From the NCBI GenBank assembly GCA_026261815.1, contig JAMPIT010000350.1, forward strand, positions 1,922,001 to 1,986,000: 64,000 nucleotides of DNA. Reading direction: 5' to 3'. A program made the translations under genes and the position numbers. The notes below the pieces were generated by a model. The model saw only the letters and a program-made list of their open reading frames with translations, made no database searches and was not told the DNA's origin. This stretch comes from Monarcha castaneiventris obscurior (Eukaryota; Chordata; Aves; Passeriformes; Monarchidae). This document shows, one piece after another, positions 37,484 through 49,955 of the stretch (positions are counted from its first letter, which is position 1; each line of letters begins with the position of its first letter).

Positions 37484-39019
37484 ATGGGTGACTGGAGCTT
37501 TCTGGGGAGACTGTTAGAGAATGCGCAGGAGCACTCCACGGTTATTGGCAAAGTTTGGCTGACAGTACTGTTTATCTTCAGGATCCTGGTGCTGGGGGCT
37601 GCTGCTGAGGAGGTCTGGGGAGACGAGCAGTCGGACTTTACATGCAACACGCAGCAACCTGGTTGCGAAAATGTTTGCTATGACAAAGCCTTCCCCATTT
37701 CTCACATCCGCTTCTGGGTGCTGCAGATCATTTTTGTCTCCACTCCAACCCTCATCTACCTGGGCCATGTCCTGCACATTGTGCGCATGGAGGAGAAGAG
37801 GAAAGAGAAAGAGGAGCTGAAAAAGAAGGGAAGCAGCAAAGATGGCAACTACCCAGCAGCAGCAGCGTCTGGCAGTGGTGGTGGAGGAGGCAGCAATAAC
37901 GTCAAAGATCCTATTGTCAAAAGGGGGAAAGAGAAGCCCCCAATCCGTGATGAACGTGGTAGAATCCGTATGGGGGGTGCCTTGCTCCGTACCTATGTCT
38001 TCAATATCATATTCAAGACTCTGTTTGAGGTGGGCTTCATTGTGGGCCAGTACTTCCTATATGGCTTTGAGCTAAAGCCTGTCTACCAGTGCAGCCGCTC
38101 ACCTTGTCCACACACTGTGGACTGCTTCATCTCGAGGCCCACTGAGAAGACCATCTTCATCATCTTCATGTTGGTGGTGGCCTCAGTCTCCCTGCTGCTG
38201 AACATGCTTGAGATATATCACTTGGGGTGGAAGAAGCTTAAGCAGGGCATGACAAGCCAGTACATCCTTGAGATGCCTGTCACAACAATGACACCAGTTA
38301 TGGTAACAGGGGAGTCCAAACCTGTTTCCCTGCCACCACCAGCACCGCCTGTGGTGGTCACGACTGCCACGCCGGCCCCTGTTCTGCCTGACACCCGTGC
38401 TGTCACACCACTGCTGGCCCCAGTGACCATGGCATCATACTATGCTACAGCTGCTCCAAGACCACGGCCCCCCTCCAACACGACGTCCATGGCGAGCTAC
38501 CTTCCTGCTCCACAAGTTCCTGAGGAGAGGCACCGTGCTGTGACTCCCACACCCATCTCCACTCCCGTCACCATCCCGACCCCCATCCCCACACCCACGC
38601 CAGCCGTCATCAACTACTTCAACAGCAGCAGCCGTGCCCTGACGTCCGAGCAGAACTGGGCCAACATGGCAGCTGAGCAGCAGGGGAAGCTTTCCTCCAG
38701 CTCAGCAGGCTCCTCTACTCCCAGCAGCGTCCGGCATCCCCTTCCCGAGCAGGAAGAGCCACTGGAGCAGCTACTCCCACCGCCAGCTGTGCTGCCCATT
38801 GCTGCGGCCAACAGCGGCAGCAGCACCAGCCTGAGTGGGGCGAGCGGCAGCAGGTGGGATGTGGAGGGTGAGGTGGAGCTGTCGGGGGCACGGCCTGTGT
38901 TGGCTGCCTGCACCACGGTGGAGATGCACGAGCCACCGCTGCTCGTAGACACGCGGCGCTTGAGCAGGGCCAGTAAGTCGAGCAGCTGCAGAGCCCGGTC
39001 AGACGACTTGGCTGTGTAG
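37484..39019 (+). CDS. GJA3: Connexin 46 / chicken Cx56 (gap junction alpha-3)
   Basis: A complete 511-residue alpha connexin, nearly identical in length to chicken Cx56. It forms gap junctions between lens fibre cells. The N-terminal helix ([15 protein letters not shown]) is alpha type. Membrane segments lie at about 23-45, 77-99, 165-188 and 223-246. Loop 1 has C54, C61, C65 (CX6CX3C); loop 2 has C203, C208, C214 (CX4CX5C). The cytoplasmic loop carries a lysine/glutamate-rich stretch, then four alanines and SGSGGGGGS (125-137). The long tail is proline/threonine- and serine-rich, with a [18 protein letters not shown] run. It ends in SDDLAV, a hydrophobic PDZ ligand like the DLAI end of mammalian Cx46. 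S118 and S494 match the serines I recall as kinase targets in chicken Cx56 (118 and 493). The ATG has a good context (ACAATGG) and lies 17 bases into the exon. No frame break. Confidence 0.97.
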   Translation: MGDWSFLGRLLENAQEHSTVIGKVWLTVLFIFRILVLGAAAEEVWGDEQSDFTCNTQQPGCENVCYDKAFPISHIRFWVLQIIFVSTPTLIYLGHVLHIVRMEEKRKEKEELKKKGSSKDGNYPAAAASGSGGGGGSNNVKDPIVKRGKEKPPIRDERGRIRMGGALLRTYVFNIIFKTLFEVGFIVGQYFLYGFELKPVYQCSRSPCPHTVDCFISRPTEKTIFIIFMLVVASVSLLLNMLEIYHLGWKKLKQGMTSQYILEMPVTTMTPVMVTGESKPVSLPPPAPPVVVTTATPAPVLPDTRAVTPLLAPVTMASYYATAAPRPRPPSNTTSMASYLPAPQVPEERHRAVTPTPISTPVTIPTPIPTPTPAVINYFNSSSRALTSEQNWANMAAEQQGKLSSSSAGSSTPSSVRHPLPEQEEPLEQLLPPPAVLPIAAANSGSSTSLSGASGSRWDVEGEVELSGARPVLAACTTVEMHEPPLLVDTRRLSRASKSSSCRARSDDLAV

Positions 39020-40309
39020 GGCGGTCGCCCCTGCTCGGGGGAGCAGGTGGTGGAAGGCAGAGTGGGCAGGGGAGTGCCCGGGGAGGCCAGGCCTGGCGTG
39101 GGTGAGAAGGCCTGGGCTTCAAACTTAGACGCTTGCTGTTTTTGCACTCTGTGAGTTGTAGTGGGGGAAAATTATCAACATTTTCTAATAGGTCAGGGGT
39201 GACCGAAGCGCAGCCTGTGGGCCAGGGGACCAGTCCCACTTTCCTTCATGTTCATGGCAGATCCCTCAAGGGCAGCCGTAGGGGAGGCCTGCACAGATAA
39301 CAGGTAGCAATGGTAGCTGGCCACATGCCCTGAGGCTGACTTTCACCCGAGAAAAATGTTAATATCCCTAGTGCCCATGCACCTGGCCGTCATCTTCCTC
39401 TTGCCCTTGCCTTCACTTCCACTCGTCCACAGAAGCTCTACATGAGCAGATGCAATGACTTACTTTCTTCCTCTTGAATCTTACGTAGCCCTATGGCAAA
39501 CATCAGGGTGGTATATTGCCTGTTGGCACCTGTCGTCTCTACGGACCAACTTGCCGTATTAAAGGTAACTCAGTTTCTTCCATATAATATGACTTGGTGA
39601 AGCCTTTGTGCTCATGGCAAGTCACCAAATGTGGTCCTCGGCCAGGCAAAGTTTAGGGAACCCCTGGAATAGATTTTTGAGGTTCTTCTTTCCATAATTT
39701 TTTTTATTACTCTTGACCTGTTAGGAAGTGTTCGGTTTGACCTTCTATCCAGTGTTTGCCAACCATGATCACACCATGTTTATAAGCCTGCAAATATGTT
39801 TGAGCATTTTTGATTATAATTTTAGCTGACTTCTAAAATTGCTTACAGGAGGACAGGAATTTAAACCACACCTTGGAAATTATTATACAGAACATTTTCT
39901 CTTCAGAAAGCAAGGATTATGATTCAGTACACTGTGGCCCCATATATTGCCCGTGGACAAACAATTAGGATGAAGTACAGCTCTGCATTTTAGACTATTA
40001 GATATCAGCTTAAGTTTGTTGGAAAAATGCTTTTTAGAAGTAAACTTGAGTGCTTATTTTTAAGTATTTGAACATTTTGAGAATAATCTGTAGGTTTAAA
40101 GTTACTTGACTGTGTATTTAATAATTTTAGTTCGATCTTTGATCTTACAAGAAAATGTAAGAGGAAAGAAACTTACTAATGGTGAAATTCCCAAAGCAAC
40201 ATTATTTCCTGTTGTGTACTCTGCAGCATCGATCTGTAGTGTCTTCAGGTCAGTGAAAACAGATAATATTGTATTGCAGAAAAGGTGGCTAAAATACCTG
40301 AGCAATGTG

Positions 40310-40420
40310 GTGACTGAAGGGTCTATTCCAATCTCACTGAAGTCACTTGCAGAATTTCCATTCAATTTAACAAGGAGCAAGATCTGGGAATGGATCTTGC
40401 AGGCCTTATTCAAGCAAAAC
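40310..40420 (+). repeat. Possible fossil amniote interspersed repeat
   Basis: The stretch has the 'CCAATCTCACTGAAGTCACT ... AATTTCCATTCAATTTAA ... GGAGCAAGATCTGG' pattern. I recognise this as a decayed form of a repeat common in turtles and crocodilians with CATTGACTTCAATGGGAGC blocks. Decay is heavy, so the assignment is tentative. Confidence 0.3.
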
Positions 40421-40549
40421 TAACATTCACATGAAGTTTTGAGAGCCAGATGAAATTTAGATTTTGGGCCTTAGAAAAGACATTGAAATTCTCCTTTTGA
40501 AAAATGTGTGTTTCCCTTAAAAATGGGTGAAAGTACTGGTTTGTTTTGG

Positions 40550-40613
40550 TTTTTTTTCTTTTTTTTTTTTTTTGAAGATGCAGCTTTCCTTACAACAGGC
40601 TCTGTCCTTTATT
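40550..40613 (-). repeat. Possible 3' end of an antisense retrocopy
   Basis: A T run (40550-40573, one C interruption) reads as a poly(A) tail on the minus strand. On that strand it is preceded by AATAAA (complement of TTTATT at 40608-40613) 34 bases earlier. This is the layout of a reverse-transcribed mRNA tail. No parent coding sequence is recognisable to the right, so it could equally be a simple T run. Confidence 0.25.
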
Positions 40614-40829
40614 TCCTCCTTAACAAGATGTTAGTCAGAATTCTGCATGCCTGATAAGGCTCAGGAGAGTTTTGGTACAAAAGGAATACAGAATTAGGCC
40701 CAGCTTCTGTTCTAAGCAGAATCCAAAAGAACTGAAGCTTGGAGTCAGTCCTGTTGCTGCTATAGATCAAAAGTACTGTAACTGGAAAAGAGCAGTCAAA
40801 CACACTGGGATATCCCTTTGTGTCTTTGA

Positions 40830-40880
40830 AGTGTTTGGCCTGGCAGTGCAGTCCTTACTCAGGCAAAGCAGGGTCACCTT
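40830..40880 (+). repeat. Possible fossil amniote repeat fragment
   Basis: TGCAGTCCTTACTCAGGCAA is a near-exact match to a segment I associate with an old interspersed repeat of turtles and crocodilians, usually followed by an ACTCCCATTGACTTC block that is decayed here. Only this short piece is clear. Confidence 0.3.
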
Positions 40881-43800
40881 GTAGCAAGTAGCTAACATTG
40901 CCAGTTATTTCTGCTGTTACATGTTTTCCTGAGTGTGCTTATTTTATTCAACAGCCAAAATATATTCCCACCAGTCAAGATTAAACATTTTTACTGCTTT
41001 CTGAGTAGTCACAAAGAGCTTCTCATGATCAGAAGCACTGTTGTGCAACCTTTGGGCATGCTGCCTCATGATTTCCTTGTCCTGCTTGTGTTGAACCAGG
41101 TGAGGAGAAGTCCTTCTGCTGCCATGGATCTTAAGGGCAGGCACTGCATTAAAAGTCAATGTGTGGTGGTACAATAAAGATATTTATTAGTAGGTATTCA
41201 GCTTCAGGCATGCTCTCATGGATTTTCTGTGTTACAAGCCATAAAAACCCTTTCTGCAAGAAAGCTAAAAACCAAGTTCTGCTCTCTATTGTATCCATGC
41301 AGCTATGCTGAACATAGACTAAACTTGAAGTTGCCTAGATGTAAACAAAGGCAGAGATTAAGATTCAAAATTTTTAGATTTAATAGCATCTATAATAGCA
41401 GTTTTTAAAGTTTTGATAAATGCCAGTTAATTACATTGCTGAAATAATGCAATATATGCACCTCTGTATTTTAGTACATCAGAGTTTATGGGCTACGTTT
41501 TCCTTTGTTCTATGCTTCTGAAGAATGAAGTCAAAGTCTTTCTGGAGTGTATTTATATAAACCCGACCACCTGGAATGTGTGCTTTTTTATATCAGTTCC
41601 TGAGAGCAAAGCTGATGTTGGTTGACAGGGCTCTGCATCTTGCAGCCCTTACTTTAGTACTACCCTCACAGAGTGTGTCCTGCAGGATTGCATCCATACT
41701 GTATATAAAAAATAGTAACAGAGATAGATTTAACCTAGGATCAACTGAGACCTAGTCTGACCTTTTCAAGTTAATGTGTGTGGTTAGACCTGCAGAAAGT
41801 TCAGATGCTTTAGTGGAATATGTGGTATTTTCAGCTAGAGTAACTACTGGAAAGCTCTAAAAGATGATTTTTCCTGTTAGGTGAAGCTCGGGGGGAGAAA
41901 TGTAACTCTATTGCAACCCCTAAGAGAAGTCTGAGAGAGCAGCCTCTGCATCCAGGCAGTCCTGGCCTGAGAAAGCAAAGCTACAACTCACAGGTTGCGC
42001 TTTTAAGATCAGCTTAAGTTCCATCACGTAACTATGCAGCGTCAAGCCTCTTCATTACCTACAGTTTCATTTGGAGTCCAGTAACTGTCTCTTCATTTAA
42101 GCCCAGGTAACTGTTTTGGCAGAACTCCTCAGTGCTTACAACTGCTTGTAGTTGCTGCATCACATCTGGATTCAGATTTGTTGAAAGAAAAATCTTTATT
42201 GGTGTGGCCAGTTTTGAGGACTTTAATCTTTACTTATGAATGATCACGGAATTCAACATCCTGTGAGTTGAGTGCTGAATTCTATGCAGAATTCATCGGT
42301 TCTAGAAAAAATGTGCAAACACCCACTGATTTGCAGAATAGAGTCTGTTGGCAAAAATTACCTGCTAATTTCCGAGTTGTTGAGTCTTTCACATCAATTA
42401 ATTATGAAGTTTCATGGGAATTGGTAGCAAGTGATATCCTGATTTAGCATATGGCTGTTCAAGCCACAATTCTGAAAGACCTCAGGTGTACAGCTAAGAT
42501 GAAACCTGTAGGTAAGTTAATACAAAGGCAGAAGTCAGAACAGAATCATGCCTGATATTAAGCAGACTGAATAAAACCCCCACTAATTTTTGCTCTTTGA
42601 GTAGAATAATTGTGGGAAAACTTGTTCTCTCTCTTACCTGAAGTTAAAAAATATGCTGAGGTAAACTATGGAAAAGAAAACTGAAAAAAGATACTCTTTG
42701 AACAAGTTACCAGGTGTATGATGTACTACTCTTTTTGCAGTATATTTGTCATTCAGCAAGGCACTTAGAGCTAATTAAATGTTTGACATTTTGCAGCTCT
42801 TAAGATTATTTTCTGGTATGAATACATAAGTGTAGGATCAGTAAAATAATAAAAGCAAGCTTTAAAAATCAGATCACTATTTAGGTCCGTTTTTGGTTAG
42901 TCATGGGACTACCTCCTCAACTGCTACAAACTGTTGTATCCCACTGAGTTCATGTGGTGACAGCAGTCTGCAGGAGCAGAGTGTTGAGCCCCCAGGTCTT
43001 TTTGTTTTATACAGACACTAACACCATGGATTTGAACAGGCTGGGTTTTTTTTTTAATTCCAGATGTTTTACTTTGATTTTTATTGTGAAAAGTGTGCCT
43101 TGTAATTTTGATTTTCTGAAGTTTACATTCAGTTTTTGATTTCAGATTGCACATTTGGATGAAATAAACGGCTTTCTAAGTTTACATTTGTATAAGAAGT
43201 AAAAGAATGACTCTGCCAATGTGTTAAACTTGAAAGAGAAATATCTTACTATAACACAGGAACTCTTCAGACATAAGGCAGTACCATTAAATTTAACCTG
43301 ATCACTGATCCATAGTATCAGCTTTCTCTGTGTAATTAAAATACGGGTGTTTGATATAGAGCACACCATGGAAAAAAATATTTTTCATCATGAACTCAAT
43401 TATTACCAAATAAAATAAGGTTCATTATTCTTCATATGTCTTCATGTGTGTTTAGAGCATCAATGACAATAACTAGCTGTGACATGTGTCCCTTATGAGC
43501 GAAATTTACAGCCTGGTTTAAAATTCCAAACAAAGTACTTGTGAATAAACACTGCACTGTTAAACTGTAGAAAATTTTACAAAAAATAAATGTTTTTCTT
43601 TCTAGGCAAAAATATGGTTCTAAGCCTGCAAATACAATTTCATGCAAGTTATTTTAACTGTTGCAAGTAAGACTATTAATGACAGTGGGACAGTTTGCAT
43701 AAACTAAAACCACTGATGTGATAAAGAAATTGTAGATTTGCATTTTAAGTTTGCTGTAAGATGCCAATCTAATTCTAGAATTTTCAGTTCTTGAAGAGTT

Positions 43801-44150
43801 ATGCAAGATACGTGAGCATATTTTAAGGTGGAGAATACATTGCTACTTGCATTGCCACTATTTCTCACAGTTAAAGGGTTCTAAAGCATAAGAAAGCTTA
43901 TTCAGAATTTTCTTGTTGCTTTCTGGATGTTTGTCTTTTACATGACAGAATCTGACAACAAACATAACAAGTTTTCTGGGCAGTCAGGAACTTGTAGTAG
44001 CAATAAAACCAGCAAACAGTTAATAAGTACTGTCTTCAGAGAAGTGCCTTGTGTATTAAATTCTGTAAGCAGCAAGTTGATGTAAACGTTAATTTACCTC
44101 ATATGTTTACAAAATTGTGACTAAATAAACTTTTTGTACCACAGCATTGT

Positions 44151-47100
44151 CTCTTCTAGATTAAATTTTCATGGTTGAGTAGATGGTCTTTTGAAATACT
44201 AATGTGACAGAGCAGTTAGCTCCGTCCTGTTACTCACTTACACTGCTGCTTTCCTTCTTCATGTGAAGTGCTCACTGAATTGCATCTCCTGGAAAACTGG
44301 ATGTTGAAACCTGTTTCCGTGCAGAACTCCCAGTAGCTTCAAAGGAAGTTCACAGCCCAGAGGACACATGGGAACAAGACCCAGTGGAGCATGTGCAAGG
44401 GTGAAATGCTGACTACCCTGACATCAGTGGGAGGTCTGCTTCTGCCTTCTGCTAAGTACAGGTTCCACTCTTGGCTCCTGCTTGTACACAGGAGTCATTG
44501 TTCATCTCGTGCAGTGTGGCACTGGCAGCGACTCCCACCCTTCCCCCCAGTGCTGACTCACTAACTTTGATTTATCCATCCAGCTGCTGTGCCATGAGAT
44601 TGTTACCTACAAATGCATGAAGGGTTTTAGCACAGGGAAAATGTGTCCTTACTGGGGATAATGTGGGGTGTCCACTGCACTTGAAATTTGCTGATTTGGC
44701 CCTTATAGGAACATTCACAGTTTAGCATGCAGAAGTGTAACGCAGTTCTGTACTGAAAATGTTCAATGTGCTAAAGGCAAGTTAGTCTAAACATTGTATA
44801 GTCCCATGAAGAGGCCAGGGCCAAATTTCTGTGAAGTTTTACTTGTGGAAAGCAGCAATGTGGGCAGGGCTAAGAGTGTCTTCCAGAAGTACTAAGTATG
44901 AGAGGGCTTTGTAGAACTTTATTTTATTTGCAGCACTTATATGGACCTGGCAGGTCATAATTTCTGCCATGTAGTACTGAGTGCTTCTCTCTCAGGGGAG
45001 TACAGTCAAGCATATCTTTTGGTGCCTCCTTGTGCTCAGGCAGTGCTGTCTCTGCTTTACATGATGTATCCATATGGTAAACCAGACTGTTCCCTATCTC
45101 TGGTGACTGGGCAGAGGTAAAGCAAGCTGACAGGTAAATAATATGGGTAGTACTAATGTGCTTAGCAGTACTAATAAGCTAAGGAAGTGCATAAAGTGAT
45201 ATGGTAATACCAGCTGATAACTCACTTGCCTCTGACCAAGAACAGTTTGCTACAGATATATCTGGCATGCTTGCTATTTAGATGCATATTCCACAGTTTT
45301 GTCACTTGAACAGAGTACTCCCAAGGGAGCTGAGACTGTCAGCTGGTGCAGACACAGCTCGGTCATGGGCTCTCCCTCCCTTGGGATGCAGCCACACTGC
45401 TGTCACCTTGCATCCACTGTCTCTAAAGAATTTCTGGCTGGAGTATGAGATACAAATGTTGCTACTCTTCCTCTCTGAAGGTCTTTGGGATGGTGTGGGT
45501 ACCTTTTGCTGCCACACTGAGCGAGGTGCTTCTGGAGAAAGAGTGAAATGTGTATCCTCTTCATCCACAGCTGTGTTAGGGCACCGTGAAGATTCTGATA
45601 GTAATGAATAGAGGTGTACTGGGGGGAACGCTCTAACTGACTCCAGTAAATGTCTGAACAGTTGTGCTGAAAGCCAAATGAGGGGCATTCCACACACCCC
45701 TTACTGCTGCTGCTGTTCCCAGGGATTTGGCACAGGAACAATCAGCTGGGCTTTAGCAAGCATTATCACTAAGAATGGGCTTTAACTAACCTCGTCAGTG
45801 TTTCCCCACACTGTAGCTGGAGTAGGAATGAAGGCAATGATGGCAATACATGTTGCCTGTCAAGGAAACAGATGTCAGATAGTGAGATCTTAATAGGTCT
45901 GACATTTTGATCACTTTTAGCAACTGGATGTGCATCAAGTCTAATTGTCTTTGTGTCTATTTTCAGCAGACAGTAGAGTAAGCAGATGCTTATCCAAACC
46001 CACAAAACTGAAGAGAGCCTTCTCATAAAGATGATCTGGGAAGACTGTTTTTCTTAGAGTAGTGTAGTCCAGGAAAAGAGGGTGTTTGAGGAAATTCACA
46101 CTTTAGCACATGCAGGTATGTGATACTATGCCAGAATTACAGGTATCATTAATTACTGTTAATGTATTAGTAGGACAGTTGGATTGCACCAGCTGTTCCT
46201 CATTGTGTAAGTTTTTTTTTCATTTCTAAAGAGGGATTAGTGGTACATAGCAACAAAATACTGTCCTTCATAGGTAGTTACTTTTTTCTGTGAAGCACGT
46301 TGTCTGTGTATCTTTGAGTCACTAGTGGTAGTACAGTGTCTGTCCAAACTATTTTTAGTGCCTAGAGGAGGGTACCCGATGTGTGGGCTTCTGCCATACC
46401 TTGTTTTTAAGGGCGACTCTCAGCACTTATGACAGTGGCTACAGATGTGGTTGAGGCGCCTCGTGCCATGGACATTGGCAATGAGCAGTCTGACACCAAG
46501 GTCACAAAGAGCTGCCCAGGCTCACTGTGTTTGCATCACTAATGTAGCCAGCTCTAACTTGTGTGTGGTGGGTACCTTTTTTCAGCCAGATCACTGTAAT
46601 TTTAGAGGTTGCCTCCTGAGGAAAAAAAATCATATACCTGTAGCTCTTCACCCTCCTTATTTATTTGTCCTGTGAAAGTATGATAAAATATATTAAAATG
46701 TCCAGACTTTTGCATTTCTAAGCAGAATGAGACATGGCTCTTTAAATGAGTTCCTGTGCTTTCTAGGGAATATTTTTGAAAATCGAAAGGGTTTCACAAG
46801 TTCAAACTCTCAAAGAGGCAATACATTACATTTTTTGTTGGGATACATTTTTCTTGTGTTTGCACAGGATCCACCAAAGTCAGTGAATTGATGGAGTAAA
46901 GTGAAATAAACCTACTTCCCATGTGAGAATATAGATTGTGTGTCAATACTCAATTTAATGAAAACTAAAAAGGAAGAGCAAACAGTTATCAGCTATCATA
47001 TATCTCACTCCCCTGTTTGAGAAGATCAAACGTCTGAAAGATTTTGGCTTTAAGGAATGTTGTGGTCTTCTGAGCAAAGACTAAGGGATAATTATGGTTG

Positions 47101-48655
47101 AACTATCCTGCCCTACAGAGGACCCTACTGTTTGCTTTGCATGTCTTATGTAGAGGGGTTTGCTATGTAAATTCTGCACAAAATGCAGAAGTAAGCAGCT
47201 AAGGAGGTTTTGCCTAAGCAAACTCATCGTGTTTGTATCATGGATACTCTGAGGGGAAAGAACTGTCTTCATTATGAGAGAAAAACCTGCAGCAAAGCCA
47301 TCCTGTCTGGGATACCAGAAACATGCATGGCTGGTTCTCTGGATTTTCTACATCCTGTAGTCTTTTAAACTCTGTGCTTGATTAAAGTGGTGAAGCCCCA
47401 TGCTTTGGGAGCAAAACTCTTGGCCAGGAGTCTACAAAATAATGCCTGCATTTACCTTTGTCTGTGAATGGGGCTGTAGTAGCAACTGCTGTGTTTTGGG
47501 ATTTTGCAGCACAGAGAAGTATGCAGTCTGCACCAGCCTCTTGCTGTGGCCTACATGAGAATTCTGTGTCTAACTTTCGGGATGTATATTTTAAATCTCT
47601 GCTCTTTATTGTTTACAGGAGTGGACCTGCTTTTCAGCATTTCTGTGGCTGTAGGTGGAGCTGCAAGTGCCTGCCTTTGGGCTGCCTCCATGCCAATCTC
47701 CTTGCAGCAGGCAGCATCAGTCCTTCAGAGCAGCTGGCAGCACAGGTTGCTCCTGACTCATCCAAGCTGTGGGGCTTAATTCAGGTTCAGAACTTAACCT
47801 TAAGACTAGGAAGAAATTCTTGTCTTCCTGTGTAAGATAAGACCACGAAATGCCTCAGTAATTCTTGCTTTGTCCATCTTCCTGTGTTGTTTCCCTGTTG
47901 TGGAAGCCCCGATATCTGGGGGTCTCAGTCAGCAATGTCCCTGCTTCTGTTGGCCTGGTCTGTGACATAAAAGCTCATACGGTCAGATGACATTTAGAAT
48001 TTTTATTTCCCAAGATTAAGATTTCAAATCTGAATACAATATATGTTAACATATTCTTCATGAAACCAAGCCTGAAAAGTTTCCTCTAAAGCATTTTAAA
48101 TTAGCAAAACAGTGAGGTGATTGTTTTGGAAGAAAAATGTCATTTTGAGAATCAGTTATTTTTTTCTATTTTTGATTATTTTAAAATTATCTTGCAGCAT
48201 GGGAAGGGTGTCTGTGCCTCAAGCAGCATCAGGCCAAACAAAGCGGAGGTGGTGATTTCTGAGTTCTTCCCTCTAGGCACCTAAATTTCATTTATAGTTG
48301 TGTTTTAGACACTTAGTTGTTATTTTGAATCTTATTCCTTCATCCTTGAGTTCAAAGTTTTCATACCGAGGATGCTGAAGTGCCATCTCTCTAGATGATC
48401 CAGATGGGAAAATAATTCCATTGCTGCCCTGGAAGTTGGAGAGAGTATGGACTGCTTGCTGTCCGTGCATAACCGAAAAGCTTAAATGTATTTGCTTAGG
48501 TGTTGAAATCTCTTACAGCTAAAGCCATGACCTAACTTTCTAATAAAGTTCTGCGTATCAGGAATTCCTTTTCCCTACAGCTGCTGTAGCAAGTCATGCA
48601 TGACACTGAAATGTGCATTACAAGTTTTTTGGTGTATAGGAGAAGTGCAGTGATC
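44151..48655. other. Intergenic DNA, no gene recognised
   Basis: No reading frame resembles a known protein. In mammals the next gene beyond GJA3 is ZMYM2, transcribed toward GJA3; no zinc-finger MYM-type coding exon is seen on the minus strand here. Sequence is AT-rich with few repeats. Confidence 0.5.
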
Positions 48656-48714
48656 TGCATGTAATTTGGGCAGCTGTCTTTATTTTCAGCTGAAAGAATT
48701 CTCTCAGTTGCAAC

Positions 48715-48923
48715 AACGTAAATCCAGTATAACTCCACCACACCGGGGTAACACAGATAAGACTTTCTTTGTGTTTAAATGATTGCAGTGAACAAGATCA
48801 ATTGCAAAAAGAATAGTTCTTTTTTAAAGAAAAATCTGCAAGTTTAGTACATAATGGGCCAAATTAATCTCTGTTGTAAATGCACTCATTTCAGTGGTGT
48901 TGCAGCAGAAATGAATTTAGCCT
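48715..48923. repeat. Fossil palindromic amniote repeat remnants
   Basis: The clearest part, 48856-48923, is an imperfect palindrome: the outer 24 bases of each side are complementary at 18 positions (GGGCCAAATTAATCTC against AAATGAATTTAGCCT). The pattern GGGCCAAATTCATC...GATGAATTTGGCCC is one I recognise from a palindromic repeat abundant in turtles. A related piece at about 48718-48760 has GTAAATCCAGTATAACTCCA. Birds keep few such copies. Confidence 0.45.
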
Positions 48924-49734
48924 GAAGCAACTTTACAATAACTCATATATAAGCATGCACGACTAAATGTATTACACTTTAAACAAACTCAGCATTGTCT
49001 GGAGCACAGTTGGTCTGCTGAACCTCTGAAGTTAGGAACTAACCATTGTGTGCTGAGTTTGTTTAGACAGTACCATTTTTGTTCAATTGGCTACATCCGC
49101 GGTATTTTAGTGACAGCAGGAATGTTCCCTCTGGCTACAAAGTGACATTATAGCTGTCAGACACAATTTTTATTCTGGGATGTTTATGCCTTAACTCTTT
49201 TGTGCACTTAGAAATAATATTGTAACAAAATAGAATGAAGGAAATAGTTTCACCAATTCTGAAACGTTTAATTCTTTGAGTTATTCCTTTAATTCAAAAG
49301 GAATTGAAATGCTCTTATGGACGAGATCTCGTAAGTAATAGAAGTAGTCAAAGAGTGTGAAGAGTAAACCAAATGAGAACCAGAAAGTATTAATTCAGCT
49401 TTCAGTAAGTTAATGTAACATAAATTTTTCTCTGGTTTCAGGCTTGATTTCTGTATAGTTTTCAGTTATAAATGTTTTGATACCAGACATTGCTACATCT
49501 GCTGAGTCCCTCAGCCAGCAGTGAACATGGTGTTTTTGGAGATCATTGTCTGTTCAGACTCCACCAGAGGAACACATGGGCTGAATGTTTTAGGCAATCA
49601 CTGTCTGTCAGAGTTGCATAAATGCCTTATGCTTATTCATGATTTTGCCACATTTTACACCATCATCTGCCCTGACCAAGAAGAGTTTGGCCTTACTGTG
49701 TTTGTGACTCCCTTACAGCCAGTTTTATGTTACT
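48924..49734. other. Intergenic DNA, nothing recognised
   Basis: AT-rich sequence with no convincing frame or repeat. Confidence 0.5.
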
Positions 49735-49955
49735 ATTACATCCTCCCTTAGCCTTCCCTTCACCAAACTAAATAAGCCCATCTCCCACAGCCTCTTTGGG
49801 ACTCCAGGCCCCTGACCATCTTGACTGAGCGTTGCTGCGCCTTCTCCAGTTTCTCCACATTCCCCTTGAACTGAGGGCCTTGAAACTGGACACAGTACTC
49901 CAGGTGTGGCCTCACTGGTGCTCAAATAAAATCAAGCAGTTTGCCCTTATTTTCC
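49735..49955 (-). mobile_element. CR1 LINE 3' coding fragment, antisense
   Basis: Read on the minus strand it gives the CR1 region after the polymerase, with the usual order: a segment like LREDVIV, then [10 protein letters not shown], then a block from KRLWE to the start. The plus strand shows the familiar CTCCAGGTGTGGCCTCACTG. The CR1 tail itself is missing at the left end, so both ends are lost. Confidence 0.88.

Larger units (their letters stand above)
39020..44150 (+). other. GJA3: Probable GJA3 3' UTR and candidate poly(A) sites
   Basis: No coding sequence follows the stop codon. AATAAA appears at 41173-41178 and at 44124-44129; the latter is followed by CTTTTTGTACCACAGC and then TTG/TCT-rich sequence, a plausible cleavage region. 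A 3' UTR of up to 5 kb is long but not unusual for lens connexins. Fossil repeats at about 40310-40420 and 40830-40880 lie within. The real end is unknown. Confidence 0.4.

Noticed and set aside
38614..39239. Minus-strand frames of 177 and 174 codons over the GJA3 tail
   Set aside because: Shadows of the proline- and serine-rich GJA3 coding sequence.
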